Positions 22,479 through 34,559 of a stretch of 64,000 nucleotides of DNA are shown here, in pieces. Below the pieces are notes generated by a model that saw nothing but the letters and a program-made list of their open reading frames with translations, did no database searches and was not told the DNA's origin. This DNA is from Platycnemis pennipes (Eukaryota; Arthropoda; Insecta; Odonata; Platycnemididae). Both the position numbers and the translations under genes were made by a program. Within the stretch, counting starts at the first letter, position 1; every line of letters begins with the position of its first letter. The stretch lies in the NCBI GenBank assembly GCA_933228895.1, contig OW121854.1:6637131-6701130 (forward strand), in the 5' to 3' direction.

Positions 22479-23481
22479 CCGTATTCTTAAGGGGGCAGAG
22501 GAATAGAGAGGATGAAAGAGATAAGGAAGGAATATACACAAAGTAAGGGAGCTTTCAATCACTCGTAAAAAATCAAGCATACAAAGAAATTTAATTGGAA
22601 GTAAATGACATACACACTCGCACACTCACTCATATTGTTGAAAAAAATCTTAACCCTCAGAATTAAGGATATCAAGGTAAAAATAAAAACGGACAGTGAC
22701 TCACACAATCACTCACTCACTCAGGTCTGTCGCCCTCCTCCTCGTCAGGAGAGAATCTCCTGTGACGAGGCCTGCTTGGCGGGCGAATCACCCCGTGTCA
22801 GTTTTTGACGTTGGGCATCCTTTCCCCATCCTTACCCCTTTCCCTGCGAGTGTGAATGGTCCCTGGCAGAGGAGATTCCTAGTAAACCCTGATTGTGTGT
22901 GTGAATGTGATTCACGAGAGTGACTGTACTCTGTGATTGCACAAACCCGAGTTCGTGATTGACTAAAACTTTCTGAACCCTGCATGCATGTGTATGTGTG
23001 AATGAGAATCACGAGGGTGACTGTGTATCGTATGCTAACCCACGTGAATGAGTGCTTGAAAGTTATTATCATTTTTTTTTACTCTATTTATTTAGTTTTG
23101 CTTTTTAATGTCATCAATTTACTATCCCCCATTTTTATTTTTATATTGCATATATGACGGGTCACTGGCGTTGGAGAAATCCTCGTAATTGTGTATGTGA
23201 TTGAACTCACGAAGGTGACCGTATTTTGTATACAAACCTGAGAGAGTGAGTGATTGTGTGAGTCACTGTTCGCTTTTATGTTTACCTTGATTCCCTTAAT
23301 TTTGAGTGTGACGATTGTTTGTAACAATATGAGTGAGTGTGCGATTGTGTATGTCATTTACTTCCATTTAAATTTCTTTGTATGCTTGATTTTTACGAGT
23401 GATTGAGAGCACCCTTACTTTGTGTATACTCCTTCCTTCCCCCTCCCCGGCTTTGTATTCATCCACCTCTTAAGAATACGG
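22479..23481. mobile_element. 1-kb fold-back element with about 250-bp imperfect inverted arms
   Basis: Outer ends CCGTATTCTTAAG (22479-22491) and CTTAAGAATACGG (23469-23481) are exact complements. Inside, the left arm (about 22530-22730: AATCACTCGTAAAAAATCAA, TTGGAAGTAAATGACATACA, CACTCACTCATATTGTT) is mirrored at 23228-23420. The arms are rich in CACTCA/TGAGTG. The centre has three diverged copies of a GTGTGAATGTGATTCACGAG-like segment followed by GTGAC, at about 22895, 22990 and 23195. Non-coding; superfamily unknown. A target duplication was not identified. Confidence 0.75.
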
Positions 23482-25339
23482 CTTTGTGGATATTTTATTC
23501 TTCATTTTTGCGTTCAATGGAATTTAAGTCTGGGGACCTAGGAGGGGTTTTGAGTTTTTTTCCGTGCTGTAGAGGAGCCAGAGATGTATCCTTGCTGTAT
23601 GTTTGGGGTATTTGTGTTGCTGGAGCATAAAATCATTTCTAAGCCCAATTTTCTCTGCACTAGCATGAGATATTTTCTTTAAAAATTTAGCTAGGTGGGT
23701 ATAATCCCTTTCAAAAGTTGGTCCCCACAGCGAGTGCAGCCGTCTTGTCTTTTTTCCAAATCAAACTTAGCGTTTTGCTCACGTATTCCATGCCTAGTTA
23801 GAGTCAATTTGACTTTGGAATCTTGTGCGACTTGACTTTTCAGCACTTGCCATGAGTCGCATGATTTCCGGCCGTAAATTCCCACATGACTCTCGCTCCC
23901 AAAACTATTCACCAGCAAGAGAGCCGGTGAATCTTAATTAGATTTAGCCGTGAGTTCCGTGTTTCTAACGCGAGGAATACAGCGAAACATTTCCTGGTTC
24001 GTTATATGGTTATAGGTTGCCGTAATGTCAAGTGTGCAAATGAACCAAATAATAGATTTGTTTTCGCGCCATGATAATAGTATTCAAGTACTTATCGTGT
24101 CACACTCCGTTGGTGTAAAATACGCTATAAACTGCCAGTGCAAATATCATATCCAGCCATTGACTGAAGTACGGATCTTGGGATTACTTTGTGTATCCTG
24201 TTTTCCCGTTTCGGTGGCTAAGTGTTTAAAATAATTATCGAAATTTGTAATTGAAATTTTAAGCATTCCAAAGAAAGAGGATTAAATATGTCAAATGTAA
24301 AGATTTATCGCTATTGTATCTTGAGAGTTAAATCATTGGGTAATGTATGTGATAACAACTTCCGGATGGTGTTTCTAGTCCACCCATTCGTCGGTCCCTC
24401 TGGCCCCCTTTTATCACGGACACAATTCGTTCTAGAGAGGTCTTGTAAACTGCAGTGCTAGAAATACAATCAACGTATTTTTTCTAGCACTCTGAAAGGC
24501 ACGAAAGTAGTGGAATTGTGATATTGGAACCTTAGAAAGCACTGGATATAAATATATATAAGGTGTCAGAAGGGAAAGGGACTTTAAATCTTAACCTTGC
24601 TTCAATAATGACATCCCCCCACTTCCGTTTTCTTTGCTGATGAGCTCAAATACTTTCCAATGCGTAATTCCCATTATTCATCGTACCAGTCCATTCTTCA
24701 GGAAAGGGTGTCTGACGAGTGGAATAACATTGTGATATATGACACATAAGAAATGGATTGGATGAAACCATACGCATTACTGTCCACAAAATGCATGATA
24801 TGAATGTCAGTATGAATCGGGGTTAGTATGTTTTCGAATTGATTCGAAATTTCGGATTGAACCCATGGCCATTCGGTTGTCATGCCATTTTTATACCGTG
24901 CTGGCTCACACGTCGACGGCCTTCGGGTTTCCGTTTCAAGATTTATTCAAATCTTTTCCGAAGCTCTAGCATTTGACCCGTTGTACCGGCGGGAACTCGT
25001 ATGCGTAAACACCAATCCATGCATTTGTCCATGAATGCATTTGCGCATTGTAATGCTTTTGAAAGAATGCATGAGGACCATTCGGACCCTCAAAACCGTT
25101 AATCTTGTATGGTTTCTTGATGCGGTGTTCGCAGACATACGGCCAAGGCATTTTTATAGGTTAATTTTTCTTTATTTTGCTAATCAGCTCGCACGGACAT
25201 GATTCCTTGGGGAACCCCAATGTCTTTGTTTTTCGGTAATTGGGGATAGCAATGCCTATGAAAAAGACTTTCCTTATCCGAACAGTATAGAATTCACCGA
25301 ATTCCTACGGGACCTTGCTTCTATGTAGCAATTTCGATG
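23482..25339. other. No recognised gene; short hairpin at about 24455
   Basis: AGTGCTAGAAA and TTTCTAGCACT, near 24454 and 24480, form an 11-bp hairpin. No domain, LINE end or tRNA-like sequence was seen in the rest. Confidence 0.4.
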
Positions 25340-25835
25340 TCACGTGTGCGCTTCGGAGCCTGTTTCATCCCCCCCCCCCCCGTTCACCCATCTCTCCTAT
25401 CCCTTCCCCCCCCCCCTTTCTCCCCCTTTGCCCCCCCTCCAAAACACGTCACGCGTCAATCTGCGGGAGAGAGCGCGAAATGCGACGCTTCCAAATCCGG
25501 TCGCCATGGCAACCTCCTCCTCCCCTCATCTCTTCCTCCGTTTCCAACCGCTCCCGGGCCGGGAGAGTGGAAGTTTTAATTTCCGGCTGCAGGGAAAGTG
25601 GGGGGGGGGAGGGGGTTGGGGGTTGGCCCACAGCCGGCAGGGACTACACCCCTCCCAACCCTAACCTCTCCTCGCCCAAGAAAGGCACCCCTTCCCGCCT
25701 CTGGAGCGCGTCAGAGTCACCCCAGTGGAAGGGATGCTTGGCCATCTCTCCGGAATTGGCGGTCGTGGATTGGTCGACCAGCTCTCCGTCACTTGGCGCC
25801 GCCTTGCATGTTCAATGTATGTACGCGTCGTTAGG
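25340..25835. other. GC-rich, C-tract/CpG block
   Basis: Contains a 13-C run at 25369-25381, further C runs near 25406 and 25433, and many CpG sites (CACGTCACGCGTCAATCTGC). A 194-codon frame crosses it, but it is proline/serine-rich with no domain and overlaps open frames on both strands, so it is not called as a gene. Confidence 0.5.
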
Positions 25836-26568
25836 GGTGGGCGAAATATTTATGCAAAAGCTTGAGAAAGGGAGAGTATCAGGGAGCAAGCTATCTTAGC
25901 AAGTACCTCAGTACTTTCTACGGTAGAGAGCAAGGGTACCTCAACTTATAAATGGCAATTCCAAAGCCTTTCTTAATTCTCTTAACCTAATTAAAACATT
26001 CTAGTTATCTCCCCTGTTAACAAAATAACCTATTTTTCCACGAGTAAACAAGGTAACCTTTCCTTACTGTAAACAAAATAACCTATCTACTCCCAATTAA
26101 AAACAAAACCATTAAATTATATCCAGCTCAAATACACATCCTCTTACCGCATCATTGTATAACCTTCCTCCTTCCAAGAATTATCCTTGTCCTTTAACAG
26201 TAAAAAATCTTCTACCATCTTTTCTATCACACCATGACCGAGGAGGGCTAGGAGCCCTTTGCGGTGACGCAGTACCTATTACTTGCTTAAGTCCGAATTC
26301 CGAAGCCAACAGAAGTTCGCATGTAATTAATGGGATGTTTACTTAGTATAACTTGGCCGTAGTGAGTTGTACCGTGTGGAGTGCTCATATGCTTAGACAT
26401 AACTAGGGAAAATAATTTGAAACTTGGCGCACCTAAAGAGCTGTAGCAAAGCAGACCAGAAATACATGCGTGTGGTGATTGGGTAGCTAAGAGTCAACGT
26501 CATGGAAATATGGCAAATTTATCGTTTGGGCTACAATTATAAATGTGCACAAATTATTTAAATCATTT
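25836..26568. other. No recognised feature
   Basis: AT-rich, with ACAAAATAACCTAT-type short repeats near 26020-26090. No coding or mobile-element signature seen. Confidence 0.4.
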
Positions 26569-27157
26569 TCATCATTACTCATCAATCCTGGGATTGATTT
26601 CATGTAGCCATCCACTGAGTTCTTCTATCAGCTAATCTCTTCATATTTACATATTTCTTCTCTTCCACATCCTCCACTTCTTCTTCATCATTTATTACAT
26701 ATATATCGTACGAGGTATTCACTTTTCCGTTCTTTCCATCCACCTGTCCGACAATTTTCTTCATCAGGCTATCATGTCTCATGATGTGGCCTATTTAGCT
26801 GTTGTCTTTTTCTTGGGATATTTAGGAGACATATCTTTTCCCCTTCTCTTTTAGGACTTCCTCGTTACTCACTCGGTTCATCCACTCAATCCTCATATTC
26901 TTTTTAGCATAACATTTTGAATGCTTCCACTTTTTTTCCTCCGCTTCTGTCATTATCCATGCCTCACTGCCATAGATGAACACGCTCCAGATGTATGTAC
27001 GTTCTGATGAATTGTTTCCTTCCTTCTACGCTTTCATTTCCAGCGGGTAGTTGATTCTTCTTTCGATAGAATGCCCCCTTTGCCTGGGCTATTCTGCTGA
27101 TTATTTCTTTCTTGCTTCGTCCATTGTTGTTTATTTCTTCCCGGGTAACAGGACTAA
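26569..27157 (-). mobile_element. LINE family A fragment (diverged)
   Basis: Minus-strand relic. The left edge carries the 3' motif in the form CATCAATCCTGGGATTGATT. It is followed by remnants encoding MRHDSLMKKIVGQVDG and VNMKRLADRRTQWMA, and upstream by the YGSEAW region (plus-strand complement near 26960) and the CGGGTAACAGGAC segment. It has several frame breaks and indels relative to the other copies. Confidence 0.75.
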
Positions 27158-27433
27158 AAAAGCAGAACTAATCATATAAGCGCAATTGCTTCGCCCGTTG
27201 ACTTCCGGGGATTTCGATGTATTTCGGCTGTCAGTCCATGACAAGACACAACGAATTTCATGACGCATGTGGAATCCCTCGCTGTGAGAGAAGAGACGGA
27301 AGGGGAGGGAATAACAGTGGGAGGTGTGTGAGTGTGTGTCTCTGCTCGGCACAGGCAGAGGCGCAGCGGAAGCAGGGAGGTCGATGGTTGTTTCCGCTTC
27401 TAGGAGGAAGGAGTTATTCTATTTATTCTGTTG
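27158..27433. other. No recognised feature
   Basis: Flanking DNA left of the hAT-like element; no motif recognised. Confidence 0.4.
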
Positions 27434-27441
27434 CCTCTAAC
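27434..27441. repeat. 8-bp target-site duplication, left (CCTCTAAC)
   Basis: Exact match to 30974-30981. Eight-base duplications are the rule for hAT transposons. Confidence 0.88.
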
Positions 27442-27707
27442 TAGGAGTGCGCCAAATGTATTCACTCGTAGGTATTTGAGTACCCGAATTAATACATGAA
27501 TACTTGAATGAGTACATGAATACCTCGATGAGTAGATGAGTACCCAAATGAGTACATGAATGCCTCGACGACTGGACGAGTACCCGAGTGAATTCAAGGA
27601 CGACTGCCTCAGCAAAAACTTGAATACCTAGTTGAATACGAGCACCCGGATGAATACCCCGGCGAGTATCCAAGGACCCACCTCGATGATTACCGCTGTT
27701 TACATTC
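27442..27707 (+). repeat. Left inverted arm of the hAT-like element with subterminal repeats
   Basis: GAGTAC occurs repeatedly from about 27478 to 27585 in a degenerate unit of roughly GAGTACATGAATACCT. The inner arm ends near CGGTAATCATCGAGG (as complement) and ACATTCGACCGCATTCC. Confidence 0.8.
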
Positions 27708-28347
27708 GACCGCATTCCAAGTTTTCGGGCTTACTATTTGACCACCTCGACTGAAGTGGCGATGACGTTCCCAAGTGGCAAGAAAAGTAGAAATCTCCTT
27801 TCTTCTGTGCCCATCGTGAGGTTTGCAAGCCGTAACGCATGAGTAGATGCTTACATTCGCTTTTGTTTCTCACGAGCCTGGAGTAGAAAGCCTAAGGAAT
27901 GCTGGAATGATAATAACAATGCATAATCTACGTACTTACTTTGGATGCACTTTTTTCAATGGAGATTCCAATTCCAATGGAATCCCAAGACTATGTACCT
28001 TGTGTTGCCTTCGATAAAAATATTATTATGTTTACTCCTAATTTTGCAATCGATGGAGGATACTCAAGATTTAAATTGGTTTACATTGTTACACATATCA
28101 AAAGAGTTATCTTAAGTCCCTGGAACGGTAGAAAATTACGAGATTGATAACTAGGAACATTAGATATTCCTTGACCCCTTCCAAAATTTCATTTTCAATC
28201 ACCGACAGTTGCATTTAATGAAATGCAGCACACATTTGTTATAATTAACTGAAACTCAATTTTATTCCGATGACCAGAAGTCTTGCTGGGATTATAGAAT
28301 TGGTCTTTCACGTTACCTTACTTACCTAACACTCATGCACCTGTGGC
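27708..28347. other. hAT-like element interior, left part
   Basis: AT-rich, with a 68-codon frame at 27941-28147 that has no recognised motif. No transposase domain seen. Confidence 0.4.
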
Positions 28348-28520
28348 AAACGTACATCTACATCTACACATCTACACGATACCCTGCAAGCCACCGCGAG
28401 TGTGTGTGGCAGGGGGTGAAGATCACCAAGCATGCACTAATAACATGCAAACTAGCAACTATATTGTCTCATGCAACTTGATTGTTAGTATCTATAGTAT
28501 TTAAGGGGTATTAACGTAGG
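28348..28520 (-). mobile_element. LINE family B 3' end (subfamily 1), nested
   Basis: Inverted tail CATCTACATCTACAC, then GATACCCTGCAAGCCACC, GTGTGTGGCAGGGGGTGAAG, CACCAAGCATGCACTA and ATGCAACTTGATTGTTAG. This is the reverse complement of the 3' end at 46150-46335. No coding sequence remains. Confidence 0.8.
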
Positions 28521-28789
28521 CAGTGGTTCGATATTTATGTTACTTTTATTTACGTACCTAGCTGGTTCTACCATTTTTTTATGGCGGGTTGTTAGTAAGA
28601 AAATATTGTTCAAAGTTTCTCATGAAGTTGTAGCGTAAAGTGCGTCTGAGTTTCAAGTTTTAATGCATCATATTTCAATTGGAACAAATTTCTACTAATA
28701 GTTACTTATGTATACTGATATGCATCAACATTCTTTTAATCGGTGTATTTTTCAAGAACGTTTTATTTGCTTGAATAATATACTATATG

Positions 28790-29690
28790 ATGGCAGTTAG
28801 AATTAAACTTTAAGAAATGTCTTGTAATGAATTTTTGGAAAAAGAATAGCTCTCCTCCTACCACTTACAAAATAAGTAATGATGAATTAACTAACGTGGA
28901 ATCCATTAAATATCTTGGAATAAGACTGACAAATGATCTTTCCTGGGGTAAACACATTCGTGAAATAATTGGTCAAGCGAATCGCAAACTGGGTTTCATT
29001 AAAAGAGTATTGGGTAAATGTGACGATCATGTACGAGAAATCAGCTACTTTTCCCTTGTTAGACCTCATTTGGAATATGCTGCCAGTGTATGGGATCCCT
29101 ACGAAATCGGTCTAAGTAATGAACTTGAACGTGTGCAGCGAAGATCGGCAAGATTTGTAAAGGGACGATACGATACTTATATTAGCGTAACCAGTCTATT
29201 ACATGAATTGAAATGGAAATCATTGTCAGATCGCAGGTTGAAATTTAGACTTAATCTCTTCCACAAATTCCAAGGCAATATTTTCAGTGATGATGTTAAA
29301 AATATTTTACGAATCCCAACTTACTATGGCAGACTGGACCATAATCATAAAGTTAGAGAAATTGATTGCCGAACTGAGCGATTCAAAATGTCCTTTTTCC
29401 CTCGCACAATAAGAGATACGAATAACGGTAAATATGTCCTATCGGAGAGTAGCAATGAATAGCATTGGTAGCTGCATGTTGGTATGAGTACTTAAAGCTA
29501 ACCCTACTAACAGAATGTTTTTGCATGTTTGCTTTGCAATTTCTATCTTTTTTAAATAGTGTAGTTCTGACTACTATATTAATACTATTCCTTTTTTATG
29601 CATGATATGTAGTGCATGTTTGGTGAGCAATCACCCCCTGCCACACACCCTTGTGGTGGCTTGCAGGGTATTATGTAGATGTAGATGTTT
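28790..29690 (+). mobile_element. LINE family B fragment with a 211-codon reverse-transcriptase C-terminus, nested
   Basis: The open frame 28827-29462 encodes the C-terminal part of a CR1/jockey-type reverse transcriptase. In order it shows VESIKYLGIRLTNDLSW (about residues 24-40), IIGQANRKLGFIKRVLG, ISYFSLVRPHLEYAASVWDP (about residues 72-91), NELERVQRRSARFV, and SLLHELKWKSLSDRRLKFRL near residue 135. The upstream catalytic palm, including FADD, is absent, so the copy is 5'-truncated although this portion is uninterrupted. The 3' end at about 29625-29690 has CCCCCTGCCACACACCC, TGGCTTGCAGGGTATT and the tail GTAGATGTAGATG. It lies inside the hAT-like element and so inserted after it, or was carried with it. 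It is the best-preserved LINE piece in the window. Confidence 0.88.
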
Positions 29691-30640
29691 GTAATTAAAA
29701 TGAAATTATTCACATATTGGTTTAATATCCCTGAATTAAATCATGGCTTACTGCCATTAGAAGTAATATTTATACTTATTCCAGGGATAATGTGATGAAA
29801 AGAATTTAGGGATTTTACGAATTTGAAACTTAAAATAGAACTTTAGTATTTTGCGAGTTTAAGAATTTTGATACGAATTTTAGAAAGAAGCCACAGCAGA
29901 TGTGTGATACACTTGCATTTTTCATTGTGTCTGACACAGAAAGTTCTAACCTGGTAGAGAAAAATTGGTTTGCAAAATTCTATGAGCTGAACATATCTTC
30001 CCACGAGCAACCACCCCGGAGAAGGTTATAAAAACTGTACAAATGCACAAAATTGTCGTGGGCTAGGTGATCTAGAGCATAGGTGAATATTTCTTTCACT
30101 ATAAACATATGGTTAAGTGAAAGAATTAATCCTAATGAACTGCTCGCTAATTATTGACAATTTCTTGATGGTAAATTACTTGGAATGCTACCTCTGACAC
30201 AGTATACACAACTTTTCAAATGTAGGAATCGCTATTGAGGTAGCCTTGGCGGAGTTGGATTATCATTGGGGAAAAAAGTTACATGTTATATATTTTCCAA
30301 TGGTGTAAAATTTCCTAAAGCGTTTAAAAATATGGATTAGCTATAATAGTGAGTGCACGTAACGGATTAAGTTCCTCAAGCATTGTAAAACATGACAATT
30401 ATAAGAATTGCCTCTGACAGGCTTGGATGGATTCTACTTACGGCGTCGAAGGAACGATAGCGAATACAAGCATCAAACTCACGCTCTACGTCTTTCAAGC
30501 TTCGCAAAGGGCCCGGAGGAAAGAAGACTTCAGTCATGGTGGTCAAAGAGCCATCCCGGAAACTTCCCATTCATCTTTCAGAATTCCGAGTTTTCGAGGC
30601 CATGAGGCTAGCGATAACATGTGTGAATCGTACCTTAGCT
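29691..30640. other. hAT-like element interior, right part
   Basis: No domain recognised. Open frames around 30376-30651 overlap on both strands. Confidence 0.4.
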
Positions 30641-30973
30641 ATCGAATGTAAACAGTGGTATTCATGGAGGTGGGATACTCGCCGGGGTATTCATTCGGGT
30701 GCTCGTATTCAGGGCTATTCAACTAGGTATTCAAGTATTCGCTGTGGTAGTCGTCCTTCTATTCACTCGGGTACTCGTCGAGGCATTCATGTACTCGTTC
30801 GGATAATCATGTACTCATCTAGGTATTCCTGTACTCATCCAAGTGTATTCGAGGTATTCATGTACTCATGTATTTATTCATGTACTCATTCAGGTACTCT
30901 TGCATTCGTCGGGTAATCATGTAAATATTTGGGTACTCAAAACCTATGAGTGAATACATTTGGCGCACTCCTA
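30641..30973 (-). repeat. Right inverted arm of the hAT-like element with subterminal repeats
   Basis: CATGTACTC/GTATTC-type repeats run from about 30660 to 30960, the mirror of the left arm. GATACTCGCCGGGGTATTCA here is the complement of sequence near 27655. The arm is about 65 bp longer than the left one. Confidence 0.8.
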
Positions 30974-30981
30974 CCTCTAAC
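30974..30981. repeat. 8-bp target-site duplication, right (CCTCTAAC)
   Basis: Exact copy of 27434-27441. Confidence 0.88.
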
Positions 30982-30989
30982 CATTTAAT

Positions 30990-31260
30990 TGGGAGTGCCA
31001 ATGGATCAATGTGTTGTGGGAGGGAGTTCAACAGAGAGGAGAGACGGAAGAAAAGAGAACGTTTAGTAATCGAAAGTCTGGGAGTGGGCACATGGAGTGA
31101 AGGATGAGAACGAAAGGTGGAAGGGCGGGATGGAACTTTGAGGTTGACAAAGGAGAGCAGATCGGGGCAGTCGATGGTGGAATTGAGGAATATTATAAAT
31201 AAGTTTTAAGGGTGCTAACATTAGGGATGGAGAGGGAGGAGATGGGGGTATCGAGGGAGG
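30990..31260 (-). mobile_element. LINE fragment, third type (reverse-transcriptase C-terminus)
   Basis: The minus strand encodes IDCPDLLSFVNLKVPSR, then VPTPRLSITKRSLFFRLSSL and LNSLPQHIDPLA. The ...CP.LL..V..KVPSR...(R/K)...F.RL..L.N.LP pattern is the usual extreme C-terminus of non-LTR polyproteins. Only this end is present. It lies next to the hAT-like element's right target duplication, which may have split an older LINE. Confidence 0.65.
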
Positions 31261-34200
31261 AGTTTTTATTGGCCTATGTTTGTTCCGTTAATTAAGGTTT
31301 ACATCAATAAATAAGATCAATAATTACGTTAAGCCATAGGATTAGGAACGCCGTTATCGGAAAATTGAAACTGAAAGATCGAAAATATAGTTGCTATAAC
31401 TCCATGATTGTTTTCTATGGACAGAGTACTTAGGTCAGTCATTTATAATAAGTAGACCTGTGCTTATTTTAAATTCGTTCAAATCTCAGTTTCATTTTCT
31501 TCTCTCTTTGAGGCACTTGAGTGAACACGTATCAAGCAAAGCAAATATCCTCACGCCAATAAAGGTTGTAATGCAGCCTGCGGATATGTCTGACCTATTT
31601 CTGCAAAAAAGTTCATCAAAATAAGTGGCCTATCCCTAAAATGTTCCAGTTTCAATAAATATTTTCAGTTAGAGGTAGGGAGTGTTTTCCAAGATCGTTT
31701 TCTGAACGGAAATATTTCCGTACAAAAGTTAAACGTTTTTGGCTTATTCCATTTTTTTGCTGTGATTCCAATGTTTTTATGATTCATCTACTATTTTTAG
31801 GGGGCATGGAGTAGAAAATCAAAATGCAAGCAACTTTAAATTGAACAGAAGTGTCATGAATACAATGGACGGGTAAAACATACGCGTGGCTTTGTAATTT
31901 ACAAGGTATATCCTATATGCCTCTTGCGTATCATGTGAGACGAATGTTAGGCTGCATACTGCACGAAAATGAGCATTTTACATATTACATTGATTATAAA
32001 ATGAACGTTTTGTTATTTTTATGCATTATGTGAACTTTAAAGTTAAGAAGAGTAGGAAATGATTGGAGATAAAATATCATATACTGTTTCATAGGGACTA
32101 TTTTCTCGTGTTCAGTTCATGCCTAATTTTATTCACCAAGGTCTTACGTGGCGAGCATAAGGCGATTGGAATAGACAAGAAACTTGCGTAGTTAAAAAAC
32201 TGACATTATGTGGGGGTTCAAGTTCATCGGAGAGTTAATGCGCCAGCGTATGCAACGGGAATCTTTTTGAGTCGTCTTGCTACAAGAGCGTATGCGCGGC
32301 TTAGATAGATAGAGGAGTCCATGTGAGGATATACTCCTGTTCTCACCAAAAGTTGAGGGAAAATTCCAGGCAAGTACACGGCACTTCTAGGCGGAAAACA
32401 AGGATACTCACTAAGTTAGATTCCCCTGTTGGTCTTCCGAAGCCTGATTTCATCGACGGAGAAACGGTACTTTCATACCGAAAATTATAGTTATCGAAAT
32501 TGCACTCGAAAATGATTTTTTAAAGGCAATAGGTTTCTAGGGGGTATCACATCTAAATATAATGCCAGAAGTTAAATATTGCAGGCATTAGTACTCATAA
32601 AATGGGCCATAAAAATGAGAAATAAAAACAGCCTAACTTGTTACAAAGCATAATGCGCTTATTATGCCGGTTTGTGTGTCATCATTCGGTCAGATTGGGT
32701 TTTCAATCTAGGAAAAGTTTAGAAAAACACAAGTGAAGTAAATACCTTTGAGAAAAATCTTTCTTTTTAGTCATTGCAGTCCGGTAGTCACTGTGTTGAA
32801 AGGGCTGGGAGCGCACTCTAATGTTTGCGAATAATTTATCTTTCTTTAATATCTCACTGTAAAATAGTTTATTGTGTTCGTGCATCTAATGAAGAGATGC
32901 TCTTTCGCACTTGCAAGAGAACTTGCGTATAGGTATTTCCATTGTTTGTGATGGTGTCTTGCAAATGTCCATAGCAATAAACTGTTGATTGTTTCATTCA
33001 AGGGTGTGCAGAGAAGACGTTTGCTTTAAATTTAGAGTACGTATCGACTATGAACTGATGGAAAACGAAGATTATGTAGGTATATGTTTGTCAACATCAG
33101 CTTCAATATTTATTCGAGATATATATTCTTTTATTATTTTACTGTGTAGTTAATAATCCTTGAATTTTTTATTGATATTGGTTTTATTACTACTCTCTGA
33201 CGCCCAGGAAAGGGAAGGCAGTTGAAAAGATCTTCTTCATAGTAGGCAACTTTTTCAATAGCATTTCGTCTACCAATTACGATTTTGAAAAAAATAAACT
33301 TAAAGCATTATTTCTGAATCAAATCTGTGATTTTGACCAAGTTTCGCCAAAATTCTGCCGATGATATAGATTTTTAGTTTTTAGATATTTTGAAGCTGCA
33401 TATGTTAAAAGCCTCTTTCTAGATAGGTTTCTGAAGTTTCAATTTAGTGAGACATAAATAGCTAGAAACAAAATGGACACTTTTTAAAAGTCAAGCAAGT
33501 GGGACAAACGAATTGTGATTAGGTGATTTTAATTTAGTTGAAATTGGGAGATGTCAAAGTCCTATGAATGGTCCGAAGAAATGTTTCGAGAATCTACTTT
33601 AGATGTCGTGTCGTGCTCACTGAAGATGGAGAGGGTTGTCTCTCGAAGCATCTTCTAATTAAAGTTTTGAAGACGATTTTCACGGAAAACTTTTTCACCG
33701 GCTTGTCTCTGGGAAATGCTGGAAATACGAAGCCTGTGAAATAAGTCATAACTTTCTTTGACATGTCCTGAGTTTCGATTATGGTGCTGATTGAATTGTT
33801 TGGCGCCTCCTCGCCATTTGCGACATTCTGACGGTGGTTGGGGGAGGAAGGAAGAATGAGCACCAAAGGGGAACCAAAAGAGTGCGTTTAATGAGGGGCG
33901 AGGGGCTTCGCGCGGGTGTCCAGGGGTGGCGAGGGTTGATTGGTGTCGGCATTCCCCGATTGTGTCAACCAGCACCCCCTCTTTCAAGCATTGGAAACTG
34001 TACTGTGATAACGGGCGAAAGGGGTGACATGTCTTCCCGTTCATTCCATGGGTGTTTTGTGTTGGCCGCTGTAAATCACGGTTTGGTGGTTACCGTTTTA
34101 GAAAGCTTAGGGGCATATTTGCAAACCAGCTGCTTCATTATCGTTTTCTTTTCTAAAATGTTACCGGAACTCATTTAACTTTTTTTGTGTCAGCAGTATT

Positions 34201-34559
34201 TATTGAAATAATTTAAAACTCCACTGGTAATAAATAATAGTGTATATAATGAAAGCAAAATAGTCATGTACTCTGCAGCGTATATTCAAATACTAAAATC
34301 TACAACCGGGCTTTAATGTGTCGTATTTGAATTCTGAAATTGGAATCAATTTCACTTCATTCCACAAGATGACAAAGATCAAAATGGGTTCTGCCAATAT
34401 TTTCCCTTTTTTAACTCCTCTCCTTTATTCCTCAAAAACACCTTTTTACATAAACAATATTATTCAAAATTCATTTAATGAAAACGAGGAATGTAGGTTC
34501 CCCCTTAGTATTACATTCTATTTGGGACAACCGATTGGTTCTACTTAATAACGAAAGTA
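31261..34559. other. No recognised feature (3.3 kb)
   Basis: Mainly AT-rich with a modest GC patch at about 33830-34030. Open frames there (90-129 codons) overlap on both strands and show no domain. No repeat ends or tRNA-like boxes seen. The nearest candidate for undetected host sequence, but unsupported. Confidence 0.35.

Larger units (their letters stand above)
27442..30973. mobile_element. hAT-like DNA transposon, 3532 bp, non-autonomous
   Basis: Terminal inverted repeats TAGGAGTGCGCCAAATG (27442) and CATTTGGCGCACTCCTA (ending 30973) are exact complements, flanked by 8-bp duplications CCTCTAAC. A 5'-TAGNG-type start and an 8-bp duplication are characteristic of hAT elements. Imperfect inverted arms extend inward about 266 bp (left) and 333 bp (right) and are packed with GAGTAC/ATGAATAC-type short repeats. 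Similar subterminal repeats in other hAT elements bind transposase. No hAT transposase (BED finger or dimerisation domain) is visible. The interior instead holds two LINE B pieces. Confidence 0.85.

Noticed and set aside
22600..23360. A CRISPR-like array, because of the CACTCA/TGAGTG repeats.
   Set aside because: Repeats are inverted and degenerate with no regular spacers; this is eukaryotic fold-back DNA.
25315..25899. A 194-codon open frame.
   Set aside because: It crosses a C-run/CpG-rich block, is low in complexity, has no domain, and overlaps open frames on both strands.
27470..27600. A simple minisatellite.
   Set aside because: The same repeat is mirrored in the right arm of an element with exact ends and 8-bp duplications, so it is treated as hAT subterminal repeats.
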